DNA of 24,719 nt from Woeseia sp. (GTDB lineage: Bacteria; Pseudomonadota; Gammaproteobacteria; Steroidobacterales; Woeseiaceae), in assembly GCA_018701055.1 (NCBI GenBank), contig JABIUH010000002.1, positions 1 through 24,719 on the forward strand. Direction: 5' to 3'. The notes beneath the pieces were generated by a model. The model ran no database searches, was not told the origin of the DNA, and worked only from the letters and a program-made list of their open reading frames with translations. A program made the position numbers and the translations under genes. Below, in pieces: positions 16,895 through 24,359 of this stretch. Numbering within the stretch: position 1 is the first letter of the stretch; each line of letters starts with the position of its first letter.

Positions 16895-16896
16895 AT

Positions 16897-18239
16897 TCAA
16901 ACAGTGATGTTTTGCCACTTTCTGCCGCGCCACATGTGCACGAACAGGTAGGCTTGCAGCGCCCGACCACCGCCTTGCAGAATCCACACGCCAAGTAGTC
17001 CGAATCCGAGCACTGGTCCAACCAGATAGGCTAACGGCAGAAATACCAGCCATTGCGTACCAATACTGACCAACATGACGCGTTGAGCATCACCTGCAAC
17101 CAAGAGCGCATGCATGAAAGCGAAACTGATAGCCTCGAGCGGCATCGTGACGCCCATGACTCGCATCGGCCAACGGGCAAGTTCACGGGTCGCAGGATCG
17201 TGAATAAAAATGCTCGACACCAAATCGGGAATTAGCCACATGGGAATTCCAAGTACCGTCAATAGTACGACAGTGACCTTGCCAACGTCCCACGCCCCAC
17301 GCCCCACGCCCAGCGGTAGGCATCGTCCGGTTGGCCTCGCCCAAGCGCTTGACCAACCAAAGTCGTGCAAGCGATACCCAGCGCGAGGCCCGGCAAGATA
17401 GCGAACAACAAAACAGTAATCAGAACGTTTGCGGCTGCGAGTTCCGGGGTGCCGATTTTGCCGATAATGACGAACATTGCGACTAGCCCTGCCGCGAAAA
17501 AGAGCTGTTGTAGTCCTGCGGGCAATGATACGCGGATAAGGCCTGCAGTTTCGTTACGCGTGGCAAGATGTCTCATGAAACCATCCTTGGCAATATGTTT
17601 GAAGCCAAGAAAAATGTAGATAAACGTGCCGATGCCCATCGATATTGCACTGGCCATGGCAGCACCGGTTACGCCGTAGGCCGGGGCACCAAAGTTGCCG
17701 AAAATCAGTACGTAATTAAGGACGATATTGCAGGCATGCATAATGATCAGCGTGTTCATGTACACGCGCGACATATCTAGCGCGTTCCAATAGTCCCGAA
17801 AAGCGAAGTTCATGCCGACGAAAACGATAGCGCCCAGTCGCCACTCGATATACGGAACCCCGAGTGCGATAACTTCAGTGTCATTGTTCAGCAACGGAAA
17901 CCCGATGTCTGCAAGCGCAATCAGGATGGCTGAGAAAAACGGGGCGATAACCAAGACCAGTAGCAAGGCTGTATTGAGAACGGCAGCGACTCTATCGGTA
18001 CGACCTTCGCCCTTACGACGGGCTGCTGAAGATTGAACGCCTGTCAAGATTCCGAGAATGAGTGCCTGGCACATAAAAATGACGAAGCCACCAAGGCCGA
18101 CTGCAGCCAAAGCCGAATTACCAAGATTCCCGACCATCGCGGTATCGACGATGTTCAATAGATTCTGCGATACCATGCCTCCAATGATCGGCAACGCTAA
18201 AGTGAGAATGCGATTTCGGCGTTCGCTGTCTACATTCAA
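16897..18239 (-). pseudogene. MATE-family efflux transporter, split by a frameshift at a heptamer repeat
   Basis: Two overlapping frames together encode one MATE multidrug/Na+ antiporter. The N-terminal frame (from the ATG at 18239) carries LALPIIGGMVSQNLLNIVDTAMVG and runs through ten or so segments to GQALGRGQPDDAYRWAW before ending out of frame at 17259. The C-terminal frame resumes at DVGKVTVVLLTVLGIPMWL and ends at 16897. The switch lies in a tandem repeat at 17286-17312. Removing two repeat units (14 bp) restores one 442-residue protein, a normal MATE length. No good Shine-Dalgarno is seen before the ATG. As sequenced, the product would lack its last two to three membrane helices. It may be a pseudogene, a phase-off allele or a sequencing artefact. 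The substrate is unknown. Confidence 0.88.
17286..17312. repeat. Tandem 7-bp repeat inside the MATE gene
   Basis: The plus strand reads CGTCCCA, CGCCCCA, CGCCCCA, CGCCCA in a row: two perfect 7-bp units flanked by a one-mismatch unit and a 6-bp unit. Because 7 is not a multiple of 3, each gain or loss shifts the MATE frame. Zero or three perfect units would give an open gene; the two present do not. Confidence 0.9.
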
Positions 18240-18288
18240 ATTGATAACAAGTTCCTATTCCTGAAAAACAATAAAAAGGTGGCCAGAT

Positions 18289-18894
18289 ATGACCTGGATA
18301 ACAACAATTCCCTATGCAGCGGCGGAAGGTAAGCTCAGGAAACTATATGATCGAGTCAAAGGGCCGGACAACAATGTCGACAACATAATGCTTGCGCACA
18401 GTTTGCGCCCGCATACGATGGAAGGTCATATGGCATTGTACAAATATACGCTCCACCACCCGCGGAATACTTTTCCGAAGTCCTATCTCGAAACCATTGG
18501 CGTTTATGTCAGCCTCCTCAATGAATGCCGTTATTGTGTGGACCATCACTATTCCGGTTTGTTGCGTTTGCTCGCCGACAATGAACGTGGAACAGCAATC
18601 AGAGCTGCATTAGACGAGACTAATCCAGCCGCAGCATTTGCCGGCAAGGAGCTCGCAGGTCTGATCTATGTCGAAAAGTTAACGAGCCGCCCAACATCGA
18701 TAACGGCGCAAGATATGGATGATCTTCGTTCGGCTGGACTGGATGATGGAGAAATCCTGGAGATCAATCAGGTCACCGCCTATTTTGCTTATGCGAATCG
18801 CACTGTATTGGGCCTTGGCATCAATACCGAAGGCGACATCATAGGGTTGTCTCCTGGAGATAATTCCGATCCGAATAACTGGTCACACGCGTAG
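18289..18894 (+). CDS. AhpD-like / carboxymuconolactone decarboxylase-family protein
   Basis: This is a 201-residue all-helical protein of the CMD/AhpD family (peroxidase-related subgroup). The AhpD redox motif is present with exact spacing: E68, then C80-x2-C83-x3-H87 in NECRYCVDHH. In AhpD these residues reduce peroxides through a thiol pair and a proton relay, so a disulfide/peroxidase role in the cytoplasm is likely; the reductant partner is not visible here. No signal peptide is seen. AAGGTGG lies just before the ATG. It is divergent from the MATE gene (49 bp between starts) and convergent with the aminotransferase gene, with an inverted REP pair between, so it is probably a single-gene transcript. 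Confidence 0.85.
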   Translation: MTWITTIPYAAAEGKLRKLYDRVKGPDNNVDNIMLAHSLRPHTMEGHMALYKYTLHHPRNTFPKSYLETIGVYVSLLNECRYCVDHHYSGLLRLLADNERGTAIRAALDETNPAAAFAGKELAGLIYVEKLTSRPTSITAQDMDDLRSAGLDDGEILEINQVTAYFAYANRTVLGLGINTEGDIIGLSPGDNSDPNNWSHA

Positions 18895-18900
18895 GCGTAC

Positions 18901-18965
18901 GATCGCGGCTGGATCGCTCCTACGATATTTTCAATGATCCGTAGGAGAGGCTTCTAACCGCGATC
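18901..18965. repeat. Inverted pair of REP-like palindromes (REPIN-type)
   Basis: The right arm (18941-18965) begins GTAGGAG and ends CCGCGATC. The left arm (18901-18923), read on the minus strand, also begins GTAGGAG and ends CCGCGATC. Each arm resembles the GTAGGAGCGGCTTCAGCCGCGA type of repetitive extragenic palindrome known in pseudomonads and xanthomonads. The 17-nt spacer makes a head-to-head pair able to fold into one long hairpin. It lies between two convergent genes and may end transcripts from both sides. No REP-associated transposase is in the window. Confidence 0.8.
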
Positions 18966-19012
18966 AGATGTTTGTCATTGTCCGGAAGGCTGATTCCCAG
19001 CCGTGATGGCCC

Positions 19013-20245
19013 CTAGCTCAACATGTTCCTGGATTTCTTGATCGCGGCAACGACCCGGTCAACATGATCCTCAGTGTTATACACATGCGGCGACATTCTT
19101 AATCCGCCGGTCGCTGCTGTAATGATGCCCGAATCATCATAGACCTGGCCCGTTAAGGCGCGACCATTCTCGCGCGGCGCGCTGATGATGACGACGCTGC
19201 TAGTGAATGATGGATTGGAGGTTGAAACGAATTTAACGCCCAGATCGTGCAGACCTTCGCGAAGTCGATCCGCGATCATCATTGATCGCGCTTCGACTCC
19301 TGCTGGTGTCATCGCTTCATGTAGTGCGGCAGCATCGCCGAGCGATGCAACGGCTGCATCGTCGCGTTGGCCAAGCGCGTCAAATTTTCGTGCACCCGCA
19401 GGTGCGTCATCCACCGTTTGGCCCCAAGGGATGCTGACGATATTCGGCCAAATGCTATCGATGTGCTGTTCCCGAACATAGAGGATGCCAATCTCGCGCG
19501 GCCCCATGAACCACTTGTGTGCACTGCCGCTGAAAGAATCGGCCTCGATCGCGCCGAGATCAATATCGACCGCTCCCCAGGTTTGCGCGCCATCGACGTG
19601 GATAAATATATCGGCTTTGCGTTTTCTTATCGCTGCACAAATTTCAGCGGCTGGCGTGCGAAACCCGGTGATGTTTGAGATATGGGTAAATGAAATTACC
19701 GTCGTTTTATCTGAAACCGCGGCAACAAATAAATCGACTACCTCGTCGATGCTGTTGGTATCCGTTGGAACCGAAAAGCGGCGCACACTCGCGCCCTCTC
19801 GTTTGGCGTGTACGTCCCAGGCGACGCTGTTGGAAGGGTGATTTTGATCCCACAGCACGACCTCGTCACCTGCTTGCAGCGGGACGCCTTGAACGATCAC
19901 ATTGTTGGCTTCCGATGTGTTGCGCACAATTGCGATTTCATCCGGAGAAGTGCCGAGCATGGCGGCAACTCGACTACGCGCCTCTTCCTTGAAGCCAACA
20001 ATCGTCGCTCGACTGGCTGAGCTCAAAGACAGATCAAGCGCCTGCGCATAACGTGCGTGCGCGGTGGTCACGTTTGACGGCATCGGGCATAGATTTGCCG
20101 CATTCATCGGCACATTTTCATCTGTAAAGCCGAAGGCCAGGGAATCAGAAACTGCTCCCAACGATGCTGCGCTGTAGGTCGCCAGGCTGCTGGCGACCGA
20201 TGCGCTACCCACAACTTTCAGGAATTCTCTTCTTGCGATTGTCAT
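19013..20245 (-). CDS. Tat-exported class V aminotransferase (PLP enzyme)
   Basis: This 410-residue fold-type I PLP enzyme belongs to the class V aminotransferase group (isopenicillin N epimerase / cysteine desulfurase-like). A Tat signal is clear: ARREFLKVVG at residues 4-13, then a hydrophobic stretch ending about residue 30. PLP-site marks are VRNTSEANN (109-115), D218 in HVDGAQTWG, and the Schiff-base lysine K244 in SGSAHKWFMGP. GGGGGAAG directly precedes the ATG. Most relatives are cytoplasmic; Tat export of a folded, cofactor-loaded enzyme places this one in the periplasm. It may epimerise, desulfurate or deaminate an amino compound there. I see no cysteine in a catalytic loop near the C-terminus (TSSVVIIS...), so cysteine desulfurase activity seems less likely. 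It is divergent from the FAH operon, 76 bp from its start. Confidence 0.88.
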   Translation of the reverse strand: MTIARREFLKVVGSASVASSLATYSAASLGAVSDSLAFGFTDENVPMNAANLCPMPSNVTTAHARYAQALDLSLSSASRATIVGFKEEARSRVAAMLGTSPDEIAIVRNTSEANNVIVQGVPLQAGDEVVLWDQNHPSNSVAWDVHAKREGASVRRFSVPTDTNSIDEVVDLFVAAVSDKTTVISFTHISNITGFRTPAAEICAAIRKRKADIFIHVDGAQTWGAVDIDLGAIEADSFSGSAHKWFMGPREIGILYVREQHIDSIWPNIVSIPWGQTVDDAPAGARKFDALGQRDDAAVASLGDAAALHEAMTPAGVEARSMMIADRLREGLHDLGVKFVSTSNPSFTSSVVIISAPRENGRALTGQVYDDSGIITAATGGLRMSPHVYNTEDHVDRVVAAIKKSRNMLS

Positions 20246-20321
20246 CGTACTTCCCCCAACTAGGTTACATCGCTATATTCTACGACTTAATGAGCGACTT
20301 TTAGCGAGAAATTTGCGACCT

Positions 20322-21002
20322 ATGAATTTGTTTGACTTGGACCATACGACCATCCCAATCGCTGACACCGACGACGAATTTCCCGTGCGCCGTGTTTATT
20401 GCATCGGTCGAAATTACGCAGCACATGCTCGGGAAATGGGTCACGACCCTGATCGCGAGGCGCCTTTCTATTTCATGAAGCCAGCCGATGCATTGGTGAC
20501 AGGGTCTGATTCAATCGACTACCCGCCACGTACCGCCGATCTGCATCACGAGATCGAAATGGTCGTCGCAATTGGTAAGAACGGCGCCAATATTTCGCCA
20601 GACTCTGCTCTGGAGCACGTTTTTGGCTATGCCGTCGGTATCGATCTGACTCGGCGTGATCTGCAGGGTGAGGCCAAAAAACTGGGTAGGCCGTGGGACA
20701 CCGCTAAAGGATTTGACCAATCTGCACCCATTTCACCCATTCATACAGTCGCAGATGTGGGACACCCGACGAGCGGTCGGATTTGGCTGGCGTTAAATGA
20801 CGAGATTCGTCAGCTTGGCGACCTGAATGAGCTAATATGGGGGGTAGATGAAGCCATCGTGGAGCTCTCCACACTGTATGAGCTCAAACAGGGTGACCTC
20901 CTGTTCACGGGAACGCCGGCCGGAGTCGGTGCGGTCGATCGGGGTGATCGTTTAAGCGGTGGTATTGACGGGATTGACGAGATAGCTATAACAATTAAAT
21001 AA
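20322..21002 (+). CDS. Fumarylacetoacetate hydrolase-family protein (acylpyruvase/fumarylpyruvate hydrolase-like)
   Basis: This is a 226-residue enzyme of the FAH family, which hydrolyses a C-C bond in acylpyruvates such as fumarylpyruvate or acetylpyruvate. Typical elements are VYCIGRNYAAHAREMG, FYFMKPADALV, the metal-binding LHHEIEMVVAIGK (two Glu), GYAVGIDLTRRDLQ with a third acidic ligand, PWDTAKGFDQSAPISP, and the closing LLFTGTPAGVGAV. The overall form is closest to fumarylpyruvate hydrolase/FAHD1. I chose the ATG at 20322 over the TTG at 20313 because the family starts near this point; the Shine-Dalgarno is weak either way. It is cytoplasmic. It leads a three-gene operon (31 nt to the HD gene). 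In such a setting it may finish the breakdown of a ring or keto acid made by the molybdenum hydroxylase. Confidence 0.88.
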   Translation: MNLFDLDHTTIPIADTDDEFPVRRVYCIGRNYAAHAREMGHDPDREAPFYFMKPADALVTGSDSIDYPPRTADLHHEIEMVVAIGKNGANISPDSALEHVFGYAVGIDLTRRDLQGEAKKLGRPWDTAKGFDQSAPISPIHTVADVGHPTSGRIWLALNDEIRQLGDLNELIWGVDEAIVELSTLYELKQGDLLFTGTPAGVGAVDRGDRLSGGIDGIDEIAITIK

Positions 21003-21033
21003 AGCAGCGGAAATCAAAATAGGGGGCACAATC

Positions 21034-21819
21034 ATGGATCGCCGTAAGTTTCTGAACAACTTAAGCGTTACAGCAGTAGCCAGCATCGCTGGCGCAACCA
21101 CACTGTCTGCGAAAGCCGATGCACTCGAAGATGCACTGGAAGATTCTCTGGAAGAGAAGTTTCGCATCAAACCCAGTCACTGCTATATCGATACGGGTCG
21201 ACCGAAGCGCGCTGCGGATGACAAAAGACCCTACTACCAGCATGACGAACCGTTGTTGTCGAAGATGCCAAAAGCGCCGACCTTAATGGACTTTTACCTG
21301 CAGCGTTTTCCGACCAATCATGTGACCCAGAGCGCGCGCCTTGCCCTAAAGCGGGGCAGTGATGAAAAAGTTGTGTTGGCCTGCCTGCTTCACGATATTG
21401 GTCTGAACATTATGGGCACCGATCACGGTTATTGGGCCGCACAATTGGTTCGACCCTATGTAGATGAGGAAGTATCCTGGGCTATCGAGAAACATCAGGC
21501 CCTCCGTTTCTTTGCGGATCACGAGGTGGGTTACGAATATCCGGTGCGGTATCTCGAATATTTTGGTGAAGACTATGTCCCCGAACCTTACTTAAAAGAA
21601 GAGCATGATCGGGCGAAGAATCATAAATGGTATATGACAGCGCGTGAGATAACGATTCACGACGTGTATGCATTCGACGCTGATTTGCAAGTTGAGGTGC
21701 AGGAATTTACTGACATTATCGGTCGACATTTCAAGCAACCGAAAGAAGGCCTTGGTTTCGATGGCAGCGAAACCGCACACATGTGGCGGTCGGTTATTTG
21801 GCCTAACAATTTCTTATAA
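21034..21819 (+). CDS. Tat-exported HD-domain metal protein
   Basis: This is a 261-residue protein with a Tat signal (MDRRKFLNN, cleavage near SAKA at about 28) and an HD metal domain. Possible metal ligands run H96 (TNHVTQSA), H120-D121 (LLHDIG), H131 (TDHGYW), H154 (IEKHQAL) and D210 (IHDVYAFD). Six ligands allow a two-iron centre. The pattern is like that of HD-domain oxygenases (PhnZ and inositol oxygenase types), although plain HD phosphohydrolases also use H, HD and D. AGGGGG stands before the ATG. It lies 31 nt after the FAH gene and 19 nt before the molybdenum hydroxylase gene, so the three are co-transcribed. The C-terminus (HFKQPKEGLGFDGSE...HMWR) looks family-specific. No known pathway assigned. 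Confidence 0.8.
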   Translation: MDRRKFLNNLSVTAVASIAGATTLSAKADALEDALEDSLEEKFRIKPSHCYIDTGRPKRAADDKRPYYQHDEPLLSKMPKAPTLMDFYLQRFPTNHVTQSARLALKRGSDEKVVLACLLHDIGLNIMGTDHGYWAAQLVRPYVDEEVSWAIEKHQALRFFADHEVGYEYPVRYLEYFGEDYVPEPYLKEEHDRAKNHKWYMTAREITIHDVYAFDADLQVEVQEFTDIIGRHFKQPKEGLGFDGSETAHMWRSVIWPNNFL

Positions 21820-21838
21820 AGCCAGGTAAGGGTTAGTC

Positions 21839-24256
21839 ATGGCTATCCATATTGGTAGCGACTTCACGCCGCCGGACGTTTACGGCAAGGTAACCGGCAG
21901 CGCGAAGTATGCGGAAGATACTCACGTCGATGGCATGGTCTTCGCGCGCCTTCTAACCAGCCCGCATCCACATGCTCGCGTCTTGAGCATGGACTTGAGC
22001 GAAGCGCTTGCCATGGAGGGAGTCGTCGGTGCGCTAACGGCGGATGACGTTCCGGCTGCGGCGTCGCCGCATACCACCATGCTCACAAACGAACCCGTGT
22101 TTGTTGGCGATCCTATTCTCGCTATCGCCGCAATTGACGACTCAATCGCCTCAAATGCGCTCGAGAAAATTCGGATTGAATATGAACCTCTGCCATTCTG
22201 CGTTGATCCACTGGAGTCGCTGACACCAAATGGGCCGAATGCCAGGCAAGAGGGTAATGTCTACGCTCCGGCGGGATTTGGCGATCGTACGACTGTGCCC
22301 GAGCCGCTCAAGTGGAGTGCCGCGGAGTTAGACGCGTTTTTGAAAGGTACACCGCCGACGGGCGAAATGCCCATCGAGTGGTCCGTTGGTGATCTCGACG
22401 AAGGCTTTCGAGCAGCAAGTTTTGTCATTGAAAAAAACTTTGTGACTGCCGGATATGCACATCATTCGATGGAGCCACGATCGGCGATGGCCTATTGGCA
22501 AAACGGACGCTGCTTTTTACACGGTCCGTCGCAGAGTCAAAGTGCCATGCTGCCGGGTCTTGCGCAGATGATTGGGATTCCAATGGAGAATCTCGTTTAC
22601 ATCAATGAAAACTGCGGTGGCGGATTTGGTTCTCGCAGCGTGCCCTATCCGCTGATGGTCGTGCCAGCGTACTTTTCGAGAAAGATAAACCGACCGGTGG
22701 CAATGCATTTAAGTCGTGCCGATGAGTTTTATCTCGGCAAAGCCCGATCTGGCTTTCAGGGCCACATAAAAATCGGGTTTCGTGATGACGGCCGAATTTC
22801 GGCGATGGATTTGTTCATTATTCAGGATATCGGTTGCCAAACCGGTTTTCCCTCGGCCTCAGCGGCAGCGGGCGCAACGTCTTTGGTCTATCAGCCTGAA
22901 ACAATGCGATTCCGCGCGATTCCGGTGATGACCAATACAACGCCGAAAGGCGCACAACGGGGTCCGGGACAAAACCAGATTGCGTCTGCGATTGAGCCGT
23001 TGCTGGATCAGGCGGCCGTCAATCTGGAATTAGATCGTTTGCAGATTAGGGTGACGAACGCGCCTGATAATGATTCTTTGCATGGGCCCAAGCAGGAGCC
23101 GATGACAAGCGCTTACATTAAGGAAGCATTGGCAAAGGGTGCAGAGCGATTCAATTGGGACGAGCGCGCTAAACGCAGCGGCGCCAAAAACGGATCGAAG
23201 GTGACCGGCATTGGTGTTGGGCAGGCCTACCATTCGGCGGGCCGCGATGGGTTTGATGGTCTAATTCGAATCGCACCGGTTGGAAAGATTCATCTTTATA
23301 GCGGAGTAGGGAACCTCGGTACTTACTCCTATGCGTCGACCACGCGACCCGCCGCAGACGTATTGCGCTGTAACTGGGAAAATTGTGTTCTCCACTACGG
23401 TAAGTCGACCGAGAATTTACCGTGGAGCTCGGCGCAGAACGGTAGCAACACCACATTCACGCATACACGTGCTAATTACGTGGCCGCGGTCGATATACTC
23501 GAGAAAATAAAAGCGATTGCAGCGATCAAACTTGGCGGTTCTGCCGATGAATACGATATTGCCGATGAGCGGGTCTTCGCCAAGGCTGATCCGGATACGT
23601 CGCTAAGTTATGCGCGAGTCGCAGAAGCGGCGATTGAACTCGGTGGCGTGTATGACGGCTCAGACGTGGCAGACGAACTACACGATGTCACCAAAGCATC
23701 GGTCAGCGGTTTGCGTGGTACCGGACTGATTGGTGTGGCCAAAGATACAATGGGCCGACGTGGCGCCGTCCCGGGTCTAGCCGTTGGTTTTGTTGAAATC
23801 GAACTTGATCTCGAGACCGGTAAGTACGACATCATCGACTATCTCGGCGTCGCAGATTGCGGCACTGTGGTGCATCCGATGGGGCTAGCGGGGCAAATTC
23901 GTAGCGGCGCTGTGTGGGGTTTTGGCATGGCAGGCCTTGAGCGACATGTATACGACCGCACGAGTGGCCTTCCAGCGAATGTCGGTTTTTATCAGTGCAA
24001 ACCAGCCACCTATCTCGATTTGCCCGACAAGCTCGACTGGGATGCGGTCGATTTACCTGACCGGGATAACCCGGTTGGCGCGAAAGGTATCGGGGAGCCG
24101 GTGATGGGCTGTGCCGCGGCTGCTGTCTTATGCGCAATTTCTGATGCGCTTGGTGGTCACGTGTTTAACCGCGTACCCATTACGCCCGATATGATTCTCA
24201 ATCACCTCGCGGGCATTCCGCAGCCCAGCGACACGATGAGCACCAACACCTTCTAA
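21839..24256 (+). CDS. Xanthine dehydrogenase-family molybdopterin-binding large subunit
   Basis: This is an 805-residue large subunit of the molybdenum hydroxylase family (xanthine dehydrogenase, CO dehydrogenase CoxL, aldehyde oxidoreductase). It hydroxylates a carbon using water, typically on N-heterocycles or aldehydes. Residues about 15-125 form the a/b hammerhead (DVYGKVTGSAKYAEDTHVDG, SPHPHARV). NCGGGFGSR at 258-266 and GAQRGPGQNQ at about 371-380 contact the cofactor, and the catalytic Glu is E753 in AKGIGEPVMG. The CoxL signature AYRCSFR is absent, so it is not a CO dehydrogenase. AAGGG precedes the ATG, 19 nt after the HD gene. The usual 2Fe-2S and FAD subunit genes are not adjacent on either visible side. 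No Tat or Sec signal is seen, although its neighbours are exported. Substrate unknown. Confidence 0.92.
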   Translation: MAIHIGSDFTPPDVYGKVTGSAKYAEDTHVDGMVFARLLTSPHPHARVLSMDLSEALAMEGVVGALTADDVPAAASPHTTMLTNEPVFVGDPILAIAAIDDSIASNALEKIRIEYEPLPFCVDPLESLTPNGPNARQEGNVYAPAGFGDRTTVPEPLKWSAAELDAFLKGTPPTGEMPIEWSVGDLDEGFRAASFVIEKNFVTAGYAHHSMEPRSAMAYWQNGRCFLHGPSQSQSAMLPGLAQMIGIPMENLVYINENCGGGFGSRSVPYPLMVVPAYFSRKINRPVAMHLSRADEFYLGKARSGFQGHIKIGFRDDGRISAMDLFIIQDIGCQTGFPSASAAAGATSLVYQPETMRFRAIPVMTNTTPKGAQRGPGQNQIASAIEPLLDQAAVNLELDRLQIRVTNAPDNDSLHGPKQEPMTSAYIKEALAKGAERFNWDERAKRSGAKNGSKVTGIGVGQAYHSAGRDGFDGLIRIAPVGKIHLYSGVGNLGTYSYASTTRPAADVLRCNWENCVLHYGKSTENLPWSSAQNGSNTTFTHTRANYVAAVDILEKIKAIAAIKLGGSADEYDIADERVFAKADPDTSLSYARVAEAAIELGGVYDGSDVADELHDVTKASVSGLRGTGLIGVAKDTMGRRGAVPGLAVGFVEIELDLETGKYDIIDYLGVADCGTVVHPMGLAGQIRSGAVWGFGMAGLERHVYDRTSGLPANVGFYQCKPATYLDLPDKLDWDAVDLPDRDNPVGAKGIGEPVMGCAAAAVLCAISDALGGHVFNRVPITPDMILNHLAGIPQPSDTMSTNTF

Positions 24257-24298
24257 AAAACTGGGTCAGAGCCCGTTATTGGGCTCTGACCCAGTTTT
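24257..24298. terminator. Perfect 18-bp hairpin, bidirectional-type terminator
   Basis: Arms 24257-24274 (AAAACTGGGTCAGAGCCC) and 24281-24298 are exact reverse complements around a GTTATT loop. A-runs on the left and T-runs on the right would terminate in either direction. It begins directly at the stop codon of the molybdenum hydroxylase gene. The CTGGGTCAGAGCCC core resembles repetitive palindromes I have seen in gammaproteobacterial genomes, so it may also be a dispersed repeat. Confidence 0.88.
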
Positions 24299-24359
24299 GT
24301 CATTTGGGATCAGATTTGAAGCGGATCTCCATCGATGAGTCTCGTGGCGGGGTAAGGAT

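Noticed and set aside
16560..17021. 153-codon open frame on the minus strand
   Set aside because: It lies opposite the BKACE gene and in the wrong frame over the MATE tail; its residues look like a shadow of real coding sequence.
17259..17312. Programmed ribosomal frameshift in the MATE gene
   Set aside because: The shift falls inside tandem 7-bp units whose removal restores the protein exactly; no slippery heptamer with a stimulatory structure or stop context was seen.
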